DNA of 64,000 nucleotides from Streptomyces fulvoviolaceus (GTDB taxonomy: Bacteria > Actinomycetota > Actinomycetes > Streptomycetales > Streptomycetaceae): contig NZ_JOEY01000001.1 in assembly GCF_000718165.1 (NCBI RefSeq), positions 186,001 through 250,000 of the forward strand, written 5' to 3'. Below are positions 8,450-19,412 of this stretch, in pieces (the first letter of the stretch is position 1; every line of letters begins with the position of its first letter). The position numbers and the translations under genes are program-made. The notes beneath the pieces were generated by a model. It ran no database searches. It had not been told where the DNA came from and saw only the letters and a program-made list of their open reading frames with translations.

Positions 8450-8800
8450 GGGACTCCTCCTCATGACTCCACGTGTTCACCAACAGGAGGGGGTACTCGC
8501 CTTTCCTCCGACACCCCTGACGGAGGGTCAGGCACCCCCTGGTGCTCGTTGAGTCGGCGCCGTCCCCACGGCGCGAGACCCATTGACCCGAGCGCTACGC
8601 GGCTAACTATCTGGCATGAGCCAAGTGCCGACCACCGTCTTCAAATCTCAATTCGGTCACAGCTGACGCGTACATCTTCCAAAATCTGGACAAACTGTTC
8701 GTCCAGAGAAGGCCACGAAACGGACGTGTTACATGTGTATCGGGCGACGATCTCCGCAGTCCGGACACTTCCCACAGGAACTCGACTGAAAACGAGTTGC
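8450..8800 (-). promoter_or_regulatory. Long upstream region of the peptide ABC operon
   Basis: No convincing gene is seen here, and it is less G+C-rich than its surroundings, especially 8640-8800. Two inverted repeats are visible. One has arms TCTGGAC (8685-8691) and GTCCAGA (8701-8707) with a 9-base spacer. The other has arms CCTGAC (8516-8521) and GTCAGG (8527-8532) around GGAGG. Either could be an operator or an RNA hairpin in the leader. No confident -10/-35 pair was found on the minus strand. Confidence 0.35.
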
Positions 8801-8840
8801 AAAAAGCCCGGGCACCCCCAAGATGGGGACGCCCGGGCTC
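8801..8840 (-). terminator. Intrinsic terminator of typA
   Basis: GCCCGGGC at 8806-8813 pairs with GCCCGGGC at 8831-8838, extended by an inner CCCC/GGGG pair. Read on the minus strand, the hairpin is followed by TTTTT (8801-8805). It lies 37 bases past the typA stop. Confidence 0.8.
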
Positions 8841-8874
8841 AGTTGGCCGGAATCAGCCGGGAGGCGGCCGGTGA

Positions 8875-10782
<1,908 letters not shown>

Positions 10783-10914
10783 ATTGCGGCGTACTCCCGG
10801 CTTGAGTGGATGGCCTGCGCGTATGTCTGTGTTACGCGGACCCTGCCGGGCTGGACACGCCACGGCCTCACCCCATCCTACGTGGGGTTGACAGAAGCGG
10901 CCTCCGCAGGGGGC

Positions 10915-11544
10915 TCAGGCGGCCTCGTACGCACGGGTGCCGGGCGGGCAGAGCCGGCCGGCCGCGGCGCGCCCGGCGGTGCCGTCGGCCGGGTCCGTAC
11001 AGGGCATGAAGCCCGAGCCGACCGTCTCCCACGTGTGCACATGGCCCCGGACCAGGTCGGCGCCCTGGCAGGTGTAGGCGAAGTCTGCGTCGACGAAGCC
11101 GAGGTACTCCCAGGCGTAGTACGAGCCCTTGAGATCTCCGGTGTGCGACTCGAAGGCCGTTTCCTCGGGGCGCTCCACCTCGGTCGGGTCCGCGAGCGGT
11201 TCCTCCACCTTCAGATGCGTGCCCAGGGCCTTGATCACCCGGGCCGGACGGACCCCCGTGGGCGTGCCGGTGACCGTGGGCCGGTAGACCTTGGCGTCCA
11301 CGGCCTTGAAGTCGGTCTCGTAGGAGTCCGTCCTGTTCGCGAACGTGGCCGGCTTGCCGAGCGCCGTCAGCTTCTGCCAGTGCCGGACGCCGGACCAGGT
11401 GTACGTACCGTCCGTGCAGGCCGCGGCCCGCTTGGCTTTGACGCCGCCGCCGTCGGAATCGCCGCCCGTGCAGCCCGCCGTCCCCGCCGCGAGCGCCAGC
11501 GCCACCGCTCCCGCCGCCCAGACCCGCCGTACCGAAGCGCCCAT
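10915..11544 (-). CDS. Secreted lipoprotein of unknown function
   Basis: A 209-residue protein with an N-terminal signal (MGASVRRVWAAGAVALALAA) and lipobox AGC at about residues 23-25. Gly/Ser-rich spacing and a four-cysteine domain follow. The mature part has WSGVRHWQKLTALGKPATF and a C-terminal RLCPPGTRAYEAA. I do not recognise the family. It lies between typA and the lipoprotein at 11621, all on the minus strand. GGGGACG precedes the ATG. Confidence 0.75.
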   Translation of the reverse strand: MGASVRRVWAAGAVALALAAGTAGCTGGDSDGGGVKAKRAAACTDGTYTWSGVRHWQKLTALGKPATFANRTDSYETDFKAVDAKVYRPTVTGTPTGVRPARVIKALGTHLKVEEPLADPTEVERPEETAFESHTGDLKGSYYAWEYLGFVDADFAYTCQGADLVRGHVHTWETVGSGFMPCTDPADGTAGRAAAGRLCPPGTRAYEAA

Positions 11545-11620
11545 CGTCCCCGTCCCCCGTACGCCGACCGCCGCCCCGCGGTCGTGCGGGGCGGCGGTCA
11601 GCGTATGCGACGAGTGATCG

Positions 11621-13897
11621 TTACTTCGCCGAGGGGCTCGGTGAGAGCTTCGCGCCCTTCTTCAGGAAGCCCATGTCCTCGTAGACGGGGGTCTGGAAGC
11701 CGAAGGCGCCGGCGTTGACGACGCTCTTTCGCGCGGCCGTCAGCTGGGGGCGCTGATAGAGCGGGATGGATCCGGCCGCGGCCCAGATGCGGGAGTCGGC
11801 CTTGCGGATCAGGTCGCGGCTCTCCTCGTCGTTCAGCGTGGCTACGGCCTGGTCGAAGAGCTGGTCGACCTGATCCGTGCCGACGCGGGTGTAGTTCTGC
11901 TCGACGTTCAGGGAGCCGTCGGCGGCCGGGACCGGCTTGGCGAAGATGGGGCGGGCGTCGGTCGCGGGGAAGGCGGAGGCGGGCCAGGAGTAGAGCGCGA
12001 GGTCGTACTGGCCGGACGCGATGTGGTCCTTGAAGTAGCTCTCGTCGGCGACCTTGGAGATCTCGGTGCGGATGCCGACCTTCTGCAGCATGCCCGTGAT
12101 CCGGTCGGCCACCGAGCGCAGGGTCTCCGAGCCCGGTCCCGTCGGCAGCACGAAGCGGAGCGTGAGCGGCTTGCCGTTCTTGGCGAGCACGCCTGCCGCG
12201 GCGCCCGCCGGGGCAGCGGTGCCCTTCGGTGCGGCGGTGCCCTTCGGTGCGTAGGCGCCGGGCGCACCGCCCTGCTTCAGCTTGTTGGCGTACTGCTTGC
12301 CGTCCTGCGCGAGGTGCTTGGGGGTGTCGCCGCTCTTCTTGTGGTGGTCCTTCTTCTTCTCCCGGTCAGCCTCGCGCACCGCCTTTTCGCCGGCCTTGTC
12401 GTCCTCGCCGACGATGTACGTCCCGTCGTCCCCGCCGTCGGACTCCTCGCCTGCCTCAGCTTTCTTCCCCTTGGCTCCGGCCGCCTTCTCGCCCTTCTTC
12501 TCCTTCTTGAGCGGACCGCCGAGCACCCACCCGGCGTCCGCGAGGAGGGCCTGCGCCTCCGCGGTGTCCTGGCCGCCGAGCGCGCCGCTGTTGTCGGCGT
12601 AGGCGGCCTGGCCGGAGAGCGCGAGGTGGCTGCCGACGGGAATGGCGGGCAGCCCGAGCGGTGCGAGGACGACCTTCGCGAGGGCGGTCCGGTCGAGGGC
12701 GCGGGCCACGGCCCGGCGGACCCGCTCGTCGGCGAGCGGACCGTCGGCGCCGTTGAGGGCGAGCTGGGTGTAGGCGGGCTCCAGGGAGCGGCGGACCTCG
12801 AAGCCCTCGAGGGCCTGCTGCTGGCGCTCGTACCTGGCGATCGCCTTGCCCTGCTTCTTGCGCGCGCTGATCTCCTCGTCGGCGGCTTTCTCGTCGGAGC
12901 CGTTGGCGACGGCCCAGGAGCGCAGGGAGTCGGCGGCGGTGAGGTCGGCGCCGGGGCCGAGGGCCCGCTGTCCGGGCGGGCCCTGGAGCGGCGCGGCGGC
13001 CTTGTCCTTGGCCGCGGCGCGGGCGGCGAGCGTGATGCGCCCGACGGCCTCGGGGTCGATCTCGGCCAGGTCGATCTTCCCGGTGGCCAGCGCGGCGGCC
13101 CGCTCGTCGCGCGGTACGGCGCGCAGCACGATCTCGGACAGCTTGGCGGGATGACCCCACCAGCGCGGGTTGCGGGTGAGGGTGACCTCGTCGTCCTTGC
13201 GGTCGATCTTCTTCAGCGCGAAGGGACCGGCGGTGACCTTGAGCTTCTTGCGCGCCCCGTCGTTGAAGGAGTCCGGGGTGCCCATGACGTCCTTCGGGTA
13301 CAGCGGCGAGAACAGCGACTGCCAGTCGGCGTACGGCCGCTCGAAGGTGACCTTGACCTCCAGGTCGTTCGCCCCGCGCTCGATCTTCTCGATGCGGTCG
13401 TACCCGGCGTTGCGCGCGGTCCAGTACGCGGTGTCCTTGCCGGACAGGGCGCGCCACTGGGCGGCGAAGTCGGCGGCGCCGATCTCCCGGCCGTCGCTCC
13501 ACACGGCCTGCTGGTTCAGCTTGTACAGCACGACCTGCTTCGGCTCGGTCTCGACGACCTTCGCCTTCTCCAGGTAGTCGGGGTTGACCTGCGGCCGGCC
13601 GTTCGCGTCGAGCCGGTACATCGACGGCAGTACGGCCTGGGCGACCCGGGTGGTGGCAGCGTCGGCGTCCGACTGGAACGTGTTCAGCGTCTCCGGTACG
13701 GCATCCACCGCCCAGCGCAGCGTCCCGCCCTCGGCGACCAGGGGGCGGGCGGCCGGTGCGATGTCCTGGCCGGCGAGAGGCTTGCCCGCCTGGTCCTCGG
13801 AGCTGCAGCCGGCGAGCGCGGGCACCGTGAGCGCGCCCGCGGTGAGGAAGGCGACCGAGCGCATGACCGCGCGCAGTCCGACGCCGTCGTTGGACAT
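11621..13897 (-). CDS. Family-5 solute-binding lipoprotein with a Lys-rich insertion
   Basis: A 758-residue lipoprotein with lipobox LAGC near residues 27-30 and SBP_bac_5 features: GGTLRWAVDAVPETLNTFQ, then YKLNQQAVWSDGREIGAADF, and the C-terminal YDLALYSWPASAFPATD. Residues about 459-567 form a charged, low-complexity insertion rich in Lys, Glu and Gly, with the tandem unit KGTAAP, splitting the two lobes. This makes it longer than the usual 530-600 residues. No transporter genes adjoin it, so it may be an orphan receptor or serve permeases elsewhere. GGAGG lies 9 bases before ATG 13897. Confidence 0.85.
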   Translation of the reverse strand: MSNDGVGLRAVMRSVAFLTAGALTVPALAGCSSEDQAGKPLAGQDIAPAARPLVAEGGTLRWAVDAVPETLNTFQSDADAATTRVAQAVLPSMYRLDANGRPQVNPDYLEKAKVVETEPKQVVLYKLNQQAVWSDGREIGAADFAAQWRALSGKDTAYWTARNAGYDRIEKIERGANDLEVKVTFERPYADWQSLFSPLYPKDVMGTPDSFNDGARKKLKVTAGPFALKKIDRKDDEVTLTRNPRWWGHPAKLSEIVLRAVPRDERAAALATGKIDLAEIDPEAVGRITLAARAAAKDKAAAPLQGPPGQRALGPGADLTAADSLRSWAVANGSDEKAADEEISARKKQGKAIARYERQQQALEGFEVRRSLEPAYTQLALNGADGPLADERVRRAVARALDRTALAKVVLAPLGLPAIPVGSHLALSGQAAYADNSGALGGQDTAEAQALLADAGWVLGGPLKKEKKGEKAAGAKGKKAEAGEESDGGDDGTYIVGEDDKAGEKAVREADREKKKDHHKKSGDTPKHLAQDGKQYANKLKQGGAPGAYAPKGTAAPKGTAAPAGAAAGVLAKNGKPLTLRFVLPTGPGSETLRSVADRITGMLQKVGIRTEISKVADESYFKDHIASGQYDLALYSWPASAFPATDARPIFAKPVPAADGSLNVEQNYTRVGTDQVDQLFDQAVATLNDEESRDLIRKADSRIWAAAGSIPLYQRPQLTAARKSVVNAGAFGFQTPVYEDMGFLKKGAKLSPSPSAK

Positions 13898-14184
13898 CTC
13901 TGCTTACCTCCGGGAGCCGCGGGCGTTATGATCACTTTTGGCGGTATATGGAGCTGATCACATGTATGCGGCCACTGAAGAGGAAAGGGTTCGGCAACGG
14001 ACGGCGACACGGCGACAACAGCCGGGAACGCCACCCGTGCGGCGCAACGCACCGCGGGATGCACCCACGCGCCTCGGCCAATCGGTGCACGTCCCTTCCC
14101 ACCGACAGGTGTGACGCGCAACACTCGCAGGCGCATGAACGTTGCCAACCCAAGGCCGCACGGCCGATGGAAGTGAGGTACGTC

Positions 14185-14475
14185 ATGTCCGTGCACGACG
14201 AACTGACGTCAGTCCAGCGTTGCCTCGACGATCTGGCCCGGTCGGTCGGACGTCTGGAGCAGCAGATCGGCAGCGGCGGGCTGGACATGCGCCGCGTCCG
14301 CGCAGACGCCGATCACCTGCGCGAGAGCGTCGCGCTGCTGCGCGAGGCGGCCGCCACGCCGACCTCGCAGCGGCGCCCCGACCTCGTCACCATCCCCGAC
14401 ACCCCGTACGACGACTCACTGTGGATCGACTCGGACGACGAGGGACTCGGCGCCCGGGACCGGCACGCCCCCTGA
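14185..14475 (+). CDS. Small conserved-looking protein upstream of the succinate dehydrogenase genes
   Basis: A 96-residue acidic protein. MSVHDELTSVQRCLDDLARS begins a helical, probably coiled-coil half; the C-terminal tail includes TIPDTPYDDSLWIDSDDEG. I do not recognise a named domain. ATG 14185 follows GTGAGG. The stop lies 18 bases before the TTG start of the dehydrogenase membrane subunit, so it is probably cotranscribed with the respiratory genes. Whether it is an assembly factor or unrelated cannot be told. Confidence 0.7.
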   Translation: MSVHDELTSVQRCLDDLARSVGRLEQQIGSGGLDMRRVRADADHLRESVALLREAAATPTSQRRPDLVTIPDTPYDDSLWIDSDDEGLGARDRHAP

Positions 14476-14493
14476 CCCGACCGGAGTCCCCCC

Positions 14494-15330
14494 TTGGCCA
14501 CTGGTACGGAACCTCCAGCCACAGACCCCCATAAGCTCCGCGGCGGCGTACGCACCGGTACGCGCGCCGCGATCGACGCCCCGCACCTGCGCACCGACCG
14601 CTGGTGGCTGGCCCCCGCCGCCACGGCCGCCGGTCTGCTCGCGTTCATCGTGTACTCGACCTGGCGGGCGTTCGCGAACGCCTACTACTACGCGGCGCCG
14701 TACGTCTCGCCCTTCTACTCCCCCTGTCTGGCGGACAGCTGCGAGCCGATGCGCCACGGCCCCAACTGGGACCTCTTCGGCGGCTGGTGGGGCATCTCCC
14801 CCGCGATCATCATCCTGATCTTCCCGCTCGGCTTCCGCCTGACCTGCTACTACTACCGCAAGGCCTACTACCGGGGCTTCTGGGCGTCCCCGCCGGCCTG
14901 CGCGGTGGCCGAGCCGCACAAGAAGTACTCGGGCGAGACCCGCTTCCCGCTGGTGCTGCAGAACATCCACCGGTACTTCTTCTACGCCGCGATCGCCGTC
15001 GCCGGGATCCTGACCTACGACACCGTGCTCGCCTTCCGCGACGAGCACTACGCGTGGGGCCACATGGGCCTCGGCACCCTCGTGTTCCTGGTCAACATCG
15101 CGCTGATCTGGGCGTACACCGTCTCCTGCCACTCGTGCCGGCACATCGTCGGCGGCAAGCTCAAGCACTTCTCCAAGCATCCCGTGCGTTACAGGGCATG
15201 GCAGTTCGTAGGCAAGCTGAACGCCCGTCACATGCAGCTGGCCTGGGCGTCGTTGGTGAGCGTGGCGCTCGCCGACTTCTACGTGTTCCTGGTCGCCTCC
15301 GGCGCTTTCGACGATCCGAGGTTCTTCTGA
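14494..15330 (+). CDS. Succinate dehydrogenase/fumarate reductase membrane (cytochrome b-like) subunit
   Basis: A 278-residue membrane protein with about five hydrophobic helices and many His residues (for example NIHRYFF, EHYAWGHMG, HSCRHIVGG) able to bind heme or quinone. It starts with TTG at 14494, supported by CCGGAG seven bases upstream and by the lack of a better start. Its stop overlaps the ATG of the flavoprotein gene (TGATG), fixing it as the anchor of the same complex. The five-helix single-anchor type differs from the two-subunit SdhC/SdhD anchor. Confidence 0.85.
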   Translation: MATGTEPPATDPHKLRGGVRTGTRAAIDAPHLRTDRWWLAPAATAAGLLAFIVYSTWRAFANAYYYAAPYVSPFYSPCLADSCEPMRHGPNWDLFGGWWGISPAIIILIFPLGFRLTCYYYRKAYYRGFWASPPACAVAEPHKKYSGETRFPLVLQNIHRYFFYAAIAVAGILTYDTVLAFRDEHYAWGHMGLGTLVFLVNIALIWAYTVSCHSCRHIVGGKLKHFSKHPVRYRAWQFVGKLNARHMQLAWASLVSVALADFYVFLVASGAFDDPRFF

Positions 15331-17282
15331 TGTCCGTGGTCGACCGACAGGAGTGGGACGTCGTCGTGGTCGGCGCGGGAGGCGCCGGGCTGCGCGCCGC
15401 CATCGAGGCACGCGAGCGCGGTGCCCGTACGGCCGTGATCTGCAAGTCGCTGTTCGGCAAGGCGCACACGGTGATGGCCGAGGGCGGCATCGCGGCGGCG
15501 ATGGCCAATGCCAACGAGCACGACAACTGGCAGGTCCACTTCCGCGACACCATGCGCGGCGGCAAGTTCCTGAACCAGTGGCGGATGGCCGAACTGCACG
15601 CGCAGGAGGCCCCGGACCGGGTCTGGGAGCTGGAGACCTGGGGCGCCCTCTTCGACCGTACGAAGGACGGCCGGATCTCGCAGCGCAACTTCGGCGGCCA
15701 CGAGTACCCGCGCCTCGCGCACGTCGGCGACCGCACGGGTCTCGAACTCATCCGCACGCTCCAGCAGAAGATCGTGTCGTTGCAGCAGGAGGACTTCAAG
15801 GAGACCGGCGACTACGAGTCCCGGCTGAAGGTGTACCAGGAGTGCACGGTCACCCGGGTCCTGAAGGACGGGCGCCGGGTCTCCGGTGTCTTCGCCTACG
15901 ACCGGGAGACCGGCCGTTTCCTCGTCCTCGAAGCGCCCGCCGTCGTGATCGCGACGGGCGGCATCGGCAAGTCCTTCAAGGTGACGTCGAACTCGTGGGA
16001 GTACACGGGCGACGGCCACGCGCTGGCGCTGCTGGCCGGAGCGCCCCTGCTGAACATGGAGTTCGTGCAGTTCCACCCGACGGGCATGATCTGGCCGCCG
16101 TCGGTCAAGGGCCTCCTGGTGACCGAGTCCGTGCGCGGTGACGGCGGGGTGCTCAGGAACTCCGAGGGCAAGCGGTTCATGTTCGACTACGTCCCCGACG
16201 TCTTCAAGGAGAAGTACGCCGAGTCCGAGGAGGAGGGCGACCGCTGGTACGAGGACCCCGACAACAACCGGCGCCCGCCCGAGCTGCTCCCCCGCGACGA
16301 GGTCGCCCGCGCGATCAACTCCGAGGTGAAGGCGGGCCGCGGCTCCCCGCACGGCGGCGTCTTCCTGGACGTGTCGACCCGGATGCCCGCTGAGGTCATC
16401 AAGCGCCGACTGCCGTCCATGTACCACCAGTTCAAGGAACTGGCCGACGTCGACATCACCGCCGAGCCGATGGAGGTCGGGCCGACCTGTCACTACGTGA
16501 TGGGCGGCATCGCGGTCGAGTCCGACACTGCGGCGGCCCGCGGGGTGCCGGGGCTGTTCGCGGCCGGCGAGGTCGCGGGCGGTATGCACGGCTCGAACCG
16601 CCTCGGCGGGAACTCACTGTCCGACCTGCTGGTGTTCGGGCGCCGGGCGGGCTGGCACGCGGCCGAGTACGCGACGGGCCTCGCGGCGGACCGCCCGCCC
16701 GTGGACGACGTCCAGGTCGACACGGCCGCGGCGGAGGCGCTACGCCCCTTCTCCGCCGAGGGACCGGCGCCGGGAGAGCCAAAGGAGGCAGACGGACGCC
16801 CGCCCGAGAACCCGTACACCCTCCACCAGGAACTCCAGCAGGCCATGAACGACCTCGTCGGCATCATCCGCCGCGAGGCCGAGATGGAGCAGGCGCTGGA
16901 GAAGCTGGCCGATCTGCGGGTACGGGCCCGGCGGGCCGGGGTCGAGGGGCACCGGCAGTTCAACCCCGGCTGGCACCTCGCGCTGGACCTCAGGAACATG
17001 CTCCTGGTCAGCGAGTGCGTGGCCCGGGCCGCGCTGGAGCGCACCGAGTCGCGCGGCGGCCACACCCGCGAGGACCATCCGGGGATGGACCGCAAGTGGC
17101 GCCGTATCAACCTGCTGTGCGGGCTCACCGACCCGACGGGCGGGTTGGCGGCCACGGACCCGGTCCACGGCCAGATCGACCTCGTACGAGAGACCACCGA
17201 ACCCGTCCGCGCCGACCTGCTCGCCCTCTTCGACAAGGAGGAGCTGGTCAAGTACCTCGCCGAAGAGGAGCTGTACGAATGA
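15330..17282 (+). CDS. sdhA: Succinate dehydrogenase/fumarate reductase flavoprotein subunit
   Basis: A 650-residue FAD protein. The dinucleotide motif VVVVGAGGAGLRAAIEA is near residue 10. The FAD-linking His region reads GKAHTVMAEGGIAAAM; HPTG appears in FVQFHPTGM, and HGSNRLGGNSLSDLLVFG contains the active-site Arg. It oxidises succinate or reduces fumarate in the cytoplasmic arm of the complex. The start overlaps the membrane-subunit stop by one base, and its end overlaps the iron-sulfur gene by ATGA. Streptomyces normally carries a separate sdhCDAB elsewhere, so this is probably a second enzyme; direction is not predictable from sequence. Confidence 0.92.
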   Translation: MSVVDRQEWDVVVVGAGGAGLRAAIEARERGARTAVICKSLFGKAHTVMAEGGIAAAMANANEHDNWQVHFRDTMRGGKFLNQWRMAELHAQEAPDRVWELETWGALFDRTKDGRISQRNFGGHEYPRLAHVGDRTGLELIRTLQQKIVSLQQEDFKETGDYESRLKVYQECTVTRVLKDGRRVSGVFAYDRETGRFLVLEAPAVVIATGGIGKSFKVTSNSWEYTGDGHALALLAGAPLLNMEFVQFHPTGMIWPPSVKGLLVTESVRGDGGVLRNSEGKRFMFDYVPDVFKEKYAESEEEGDRWYEDPDNNRRPPELLPRDEVARAINSEVKAGRGSPHGGVFLDVSTRMPAEVIKRRLPSMYHQFKELADVDITAEPMEVGPTCHYVMGGIAVESDTAAARGVPGLFAAGEVAGGMHGSNRLGGNSLSDLLVFGRRAGWHAAEYATGLAADRPPVDDVQVDTAAAEALRPFSAEGPAPGEPKEADGRPPENPYTLHQELQQAMNDLVGIIRREAEMEQALEKLADLRVRARRAGVEGHRQFNPGWHLALDLRNMLLVSECVARAALERTESRGGHTREDHPGMDRKWRRINLLCGLTDPTGGLAATDPVHGQIDLVRETTEPVRADLLALFDKEELVKYLAEEELYE

Positions 17283-18055
17283 GCGGCTACACGGCCCACT
17301 TCAAGGTGTGGCGGGGCGATGTGAAGGGCGGTGACCTGGAGGACTTCAAGGTCGAGGTCAACGACGGCGAGGTGGTGCTGGACATCATCCACCGCCTCCA
17401 GGCCACCCAGGCACCCGATCTGGCGGTGCGCTGGAACTGCAAGGCGGGCAAGTGCGGTTCGTGCTCCGCCGAGATCAACGGGCGGCCCCGGCTGATGTGC
17501 ATGACCCGGATGTCGGTGTTCACCCGCGAGGAGACGATCACCGTCACACCGCTGCGGGCCTTCCCGGTCGTACGGGACCTGGTGACGGACGTCGGCTTCA
17601 ACTACACCAAGGCGCGCGAGGTTCCGGCGTTCGTGCCGCCGTCCGATCTGGGTCCCGGTGAGTACCGGATGATGCAGGAGGACGTGGACCGTTCGCAGGA
17701 GTTCCGCAAGTGCATCGAGTGCTTCCTGTGCCAGGACACCTGCCATGTGGTCCGCGACCACGAGGAGAACAAGACGGCCTTCGCCGGGCCGCGCTTCCTG
17801 ATGCGGGTGGCCGAGCTGGACATGCACCCCCTGGACGCGGCCGCCGAGGACGGACTCGACCGCAAGAAGACCGCCCAGGACGAGCACGGGCTCGGCTACT
17901 GCAACATCACCAAGTGCTGCACGGAGGTCTGCCCCGAGGGCATCAAGATCACGGACAATGCGCTGATTCCCTTGAAGGAAAGGGCTGTTGACCGCAAGTA
18001 CGACCCGATCGTGTGGCTGGGGAACAAGATCATGCGGCGGTCGTCGTCAGGCTGA
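17279..18055 (+). CDS. sdhB: Succinate dehydrogenase/fumarate reductase iron-sulfur subunit
   Basis: A 258-residue protein. The N-terminal ferredoxin domain has the [2Fe-2S] ligands CKAGKCGSC plus a later Cys (LMCMTRM). The C-terminal domain has CIECFLCQDTC and CNITKCCTEVCPEG for the other two clusters. It passes electrons between the flavoprotein and the membrane anchor. ATG 17279 overlaps the flavoprotein stop by ATGA. Its 3' end overlaps the convergent methyltransferase gene by 9 bases. Confidence 0.92.
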   Translation: MSGYTAHFKVWRGDVKGGDLEDFKVEVNDGEVVLDIIHRLQATQAPDLAVRWNCKAGKCGSCSAEINGRPRLMCMTRMSVFTREETITVTPLRAFPVVRDLVTDVGFNYTKAREVPAFVPPSDLGPGEYRMMQEDVDRSQEFRKCIECFLCQDTCHVVRDHEENKTAFAGPRFLMRVAELDMHPLDAAAEDGLDRKKTAQDEHGLGYCNITKCCTEVCPEGIKITDNALIPLKERAVDRKYDPIVWLGNKIMRRSSSG

Positions 18056-18973
18056 GGCGGCCCTCAGGTACCCCGAGTGCGCCACCTGGCCGAGGAAGGT
18101 GAACCGGGTGTTCCCGGCCATGTGCTTCTCGAACGCCTCCTTGATGCCAGGCCACTTGGGGTGCCCGAAATCGTCGAGTACGACGACGCCGCCGGGCGCG
18201 ACGATCTGCTCGGCCCACTCCAGGTCGGCGGCGACACCGGCGGCGGAGTGGTCGCCGTCGACGATGATCACGCCGTAGGAGCGGTCGGAGACCAGGGCAC
18301 GCACCTCGGGGTCCTCGGAGAAGCCCTGCTGGATCCGGGCGGCGGCACCGGCCGCTCCCACGAGCGCCAGATTGGTGCGTACGGCCGCGCCGTTCACCGG
18401 GGTGCCGGAGGCGTCGTTGCCCATGGTGGTGCCGGGCTGGAGCTGCGTGCCGGCGAGCGGGTCGACGATGGTCAGGCTCGGCGCACGCCCCGCCCGCTCC
18501 ATCATCCGGATCAGCGCGGCCCCGAACATCCCGTACAGGGTGCCGATCTCGAGGATCTCGTCGTTCGGCGGGTCGAGCAGCGGTACGGCGGAGAGCTTGC
18601 CCACGATGTTCATCGTGCCGCCCGCGATCCGGCCGACGCCGAGCGCCTCCATCGCGATGAGCAGCCGGAACGCCTGGGCCACATTGCGCTCGGCCGCATC
18701 CCTGTCCCGGCCGGTCGCCTCCGCCAACTCCGTGATCGTGCGGGTGAGATGAGGAGCCGACGGCAGCCGTGACGCACCGCGCCCGGTTCCGTCGAAGAAC
18801 AGTTCAAGCGGCCGCTGGCGGTTGCGCAGCTTCTTCAGCTCCTGCTGCGACACGTCGGCGCGGGCGGATTCCCCGAGGACGCGGCGGACCTGGCGCTCCA
18901 CGCGCTGGTCGATGAGTTCGGCGATCGGGCGCAGGGCGCGCCGGGCCACCTTGCTGGTGAGTAACGCTCGCAT
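18047..18973 (-). CDS. Class I SAM-dependent methyltransferase (CmcI/Methyltransf_24-like)
   Basis: A 308-residue protein. The helical N-terminal part starts MRALLTSKVARRALRPIAEL. The SAM domain has EILEIGTLYGMFGAALIRMM, TIVDPLAGTQ, then YGVIIVDGDHSAAGVAADL and VAPGGVVVLDDFGH. This layout resembles cephalosporin hydroxylase-like or macrocin O-methyltransferase-like enzymes that act on small molecules or sugars. ATG 18973 is preceded by GAGGG. Substrate unknown; no biosynthetic neighbours suggest one. Confidence 0.82.
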   Translation of the reverse strand: MRALLTSKVARRALRPIAELIDQRVERQVRRVLGESARADVSQQELKKLRNRQRPLELFFDGTGRGASRLPSAPHLTRTITELAEATGRDRDAAERNVAQAFRLLIAMEALGVGRIAGGTMNIVGKLSAVPLLDPPNDEILEIGTLYGMFGAALIRMMERAGRAPSLTIVDPLAGTQLQPGTTMGNDASGTPVNGAAVRTNLALVGAAGAAARIQQGFSEDPEVRALVSDRSYGVIIVDGDHSAAGVAADLEWAEQIVAPGGVVVLDDFGHPKWPGIKEAFEKHMAGNTRFTFLGQVAHSGYLRAASA

Positions 18974-19094
18974 GGGTGTGTGACCCTCACAGGGATAGGC
19001 GAAGTAGTGGACGCTAGGGGGCTCACAGCGCGTCCACAACAAACGGGGGCCCTCGCAAGGGGAAAGCGAGCATGACGTCTGGGCGAGGGGAGGG

Positions 19095-19412
19095 TTACGC
19101 CGTCGGCGCGTCCCGGCCCGGGCGCTGGGCCAGGTACTGCACGTACAGGCCCGCGAAGGTCACGGCCAGGCCGGCCACCGCGAACGAGGCGTAGTGACCG
19201 TCGGGTGCCCCGAACGGGCCGAGGAACATGAACACCCCGGTCCCGGCCGTGGAGACCAGCGTGCCGTACCCCCACACCCGGGGCCGGAGGATCTTGGCGC
19301 GCCCCGGTCCCGGGAGGATCCAGCCGGTGATGATCGCGAGCGCACTGAACACCACTCCGGTCGTCACCACCAGTACGCCCGCTATGACCAGCTCCTTGTG
19401 CATGCCGGTCAT
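19095..19412 (-). CDS. Small integral membrane protein
   Basis: A 105-residue protein with about three hydrophobic helices (VIAGVLVVTTGVVFSALAII, LVSTAGTGVFMFLG, ASFAVAGLAVTFAGLYVQYL). I do not recognise a named family. ATG 19412 overlaps the stop of the upstream kinase-like gene by ATGA, implying translational coupling and perhaps a shared role. A second Met three codons in is an alternative start. Confidence 0.75.
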   Translation of the reverse strand: MTGMHKELVIAGVLVVTTGVVFSALAIITGWILPGPGRAKILRPRVWGYGTLVSTAGTGVFMFLGPFGAPDGHYASFAVAGLAVTFAGLYVQYLAQRPGRDAPTA

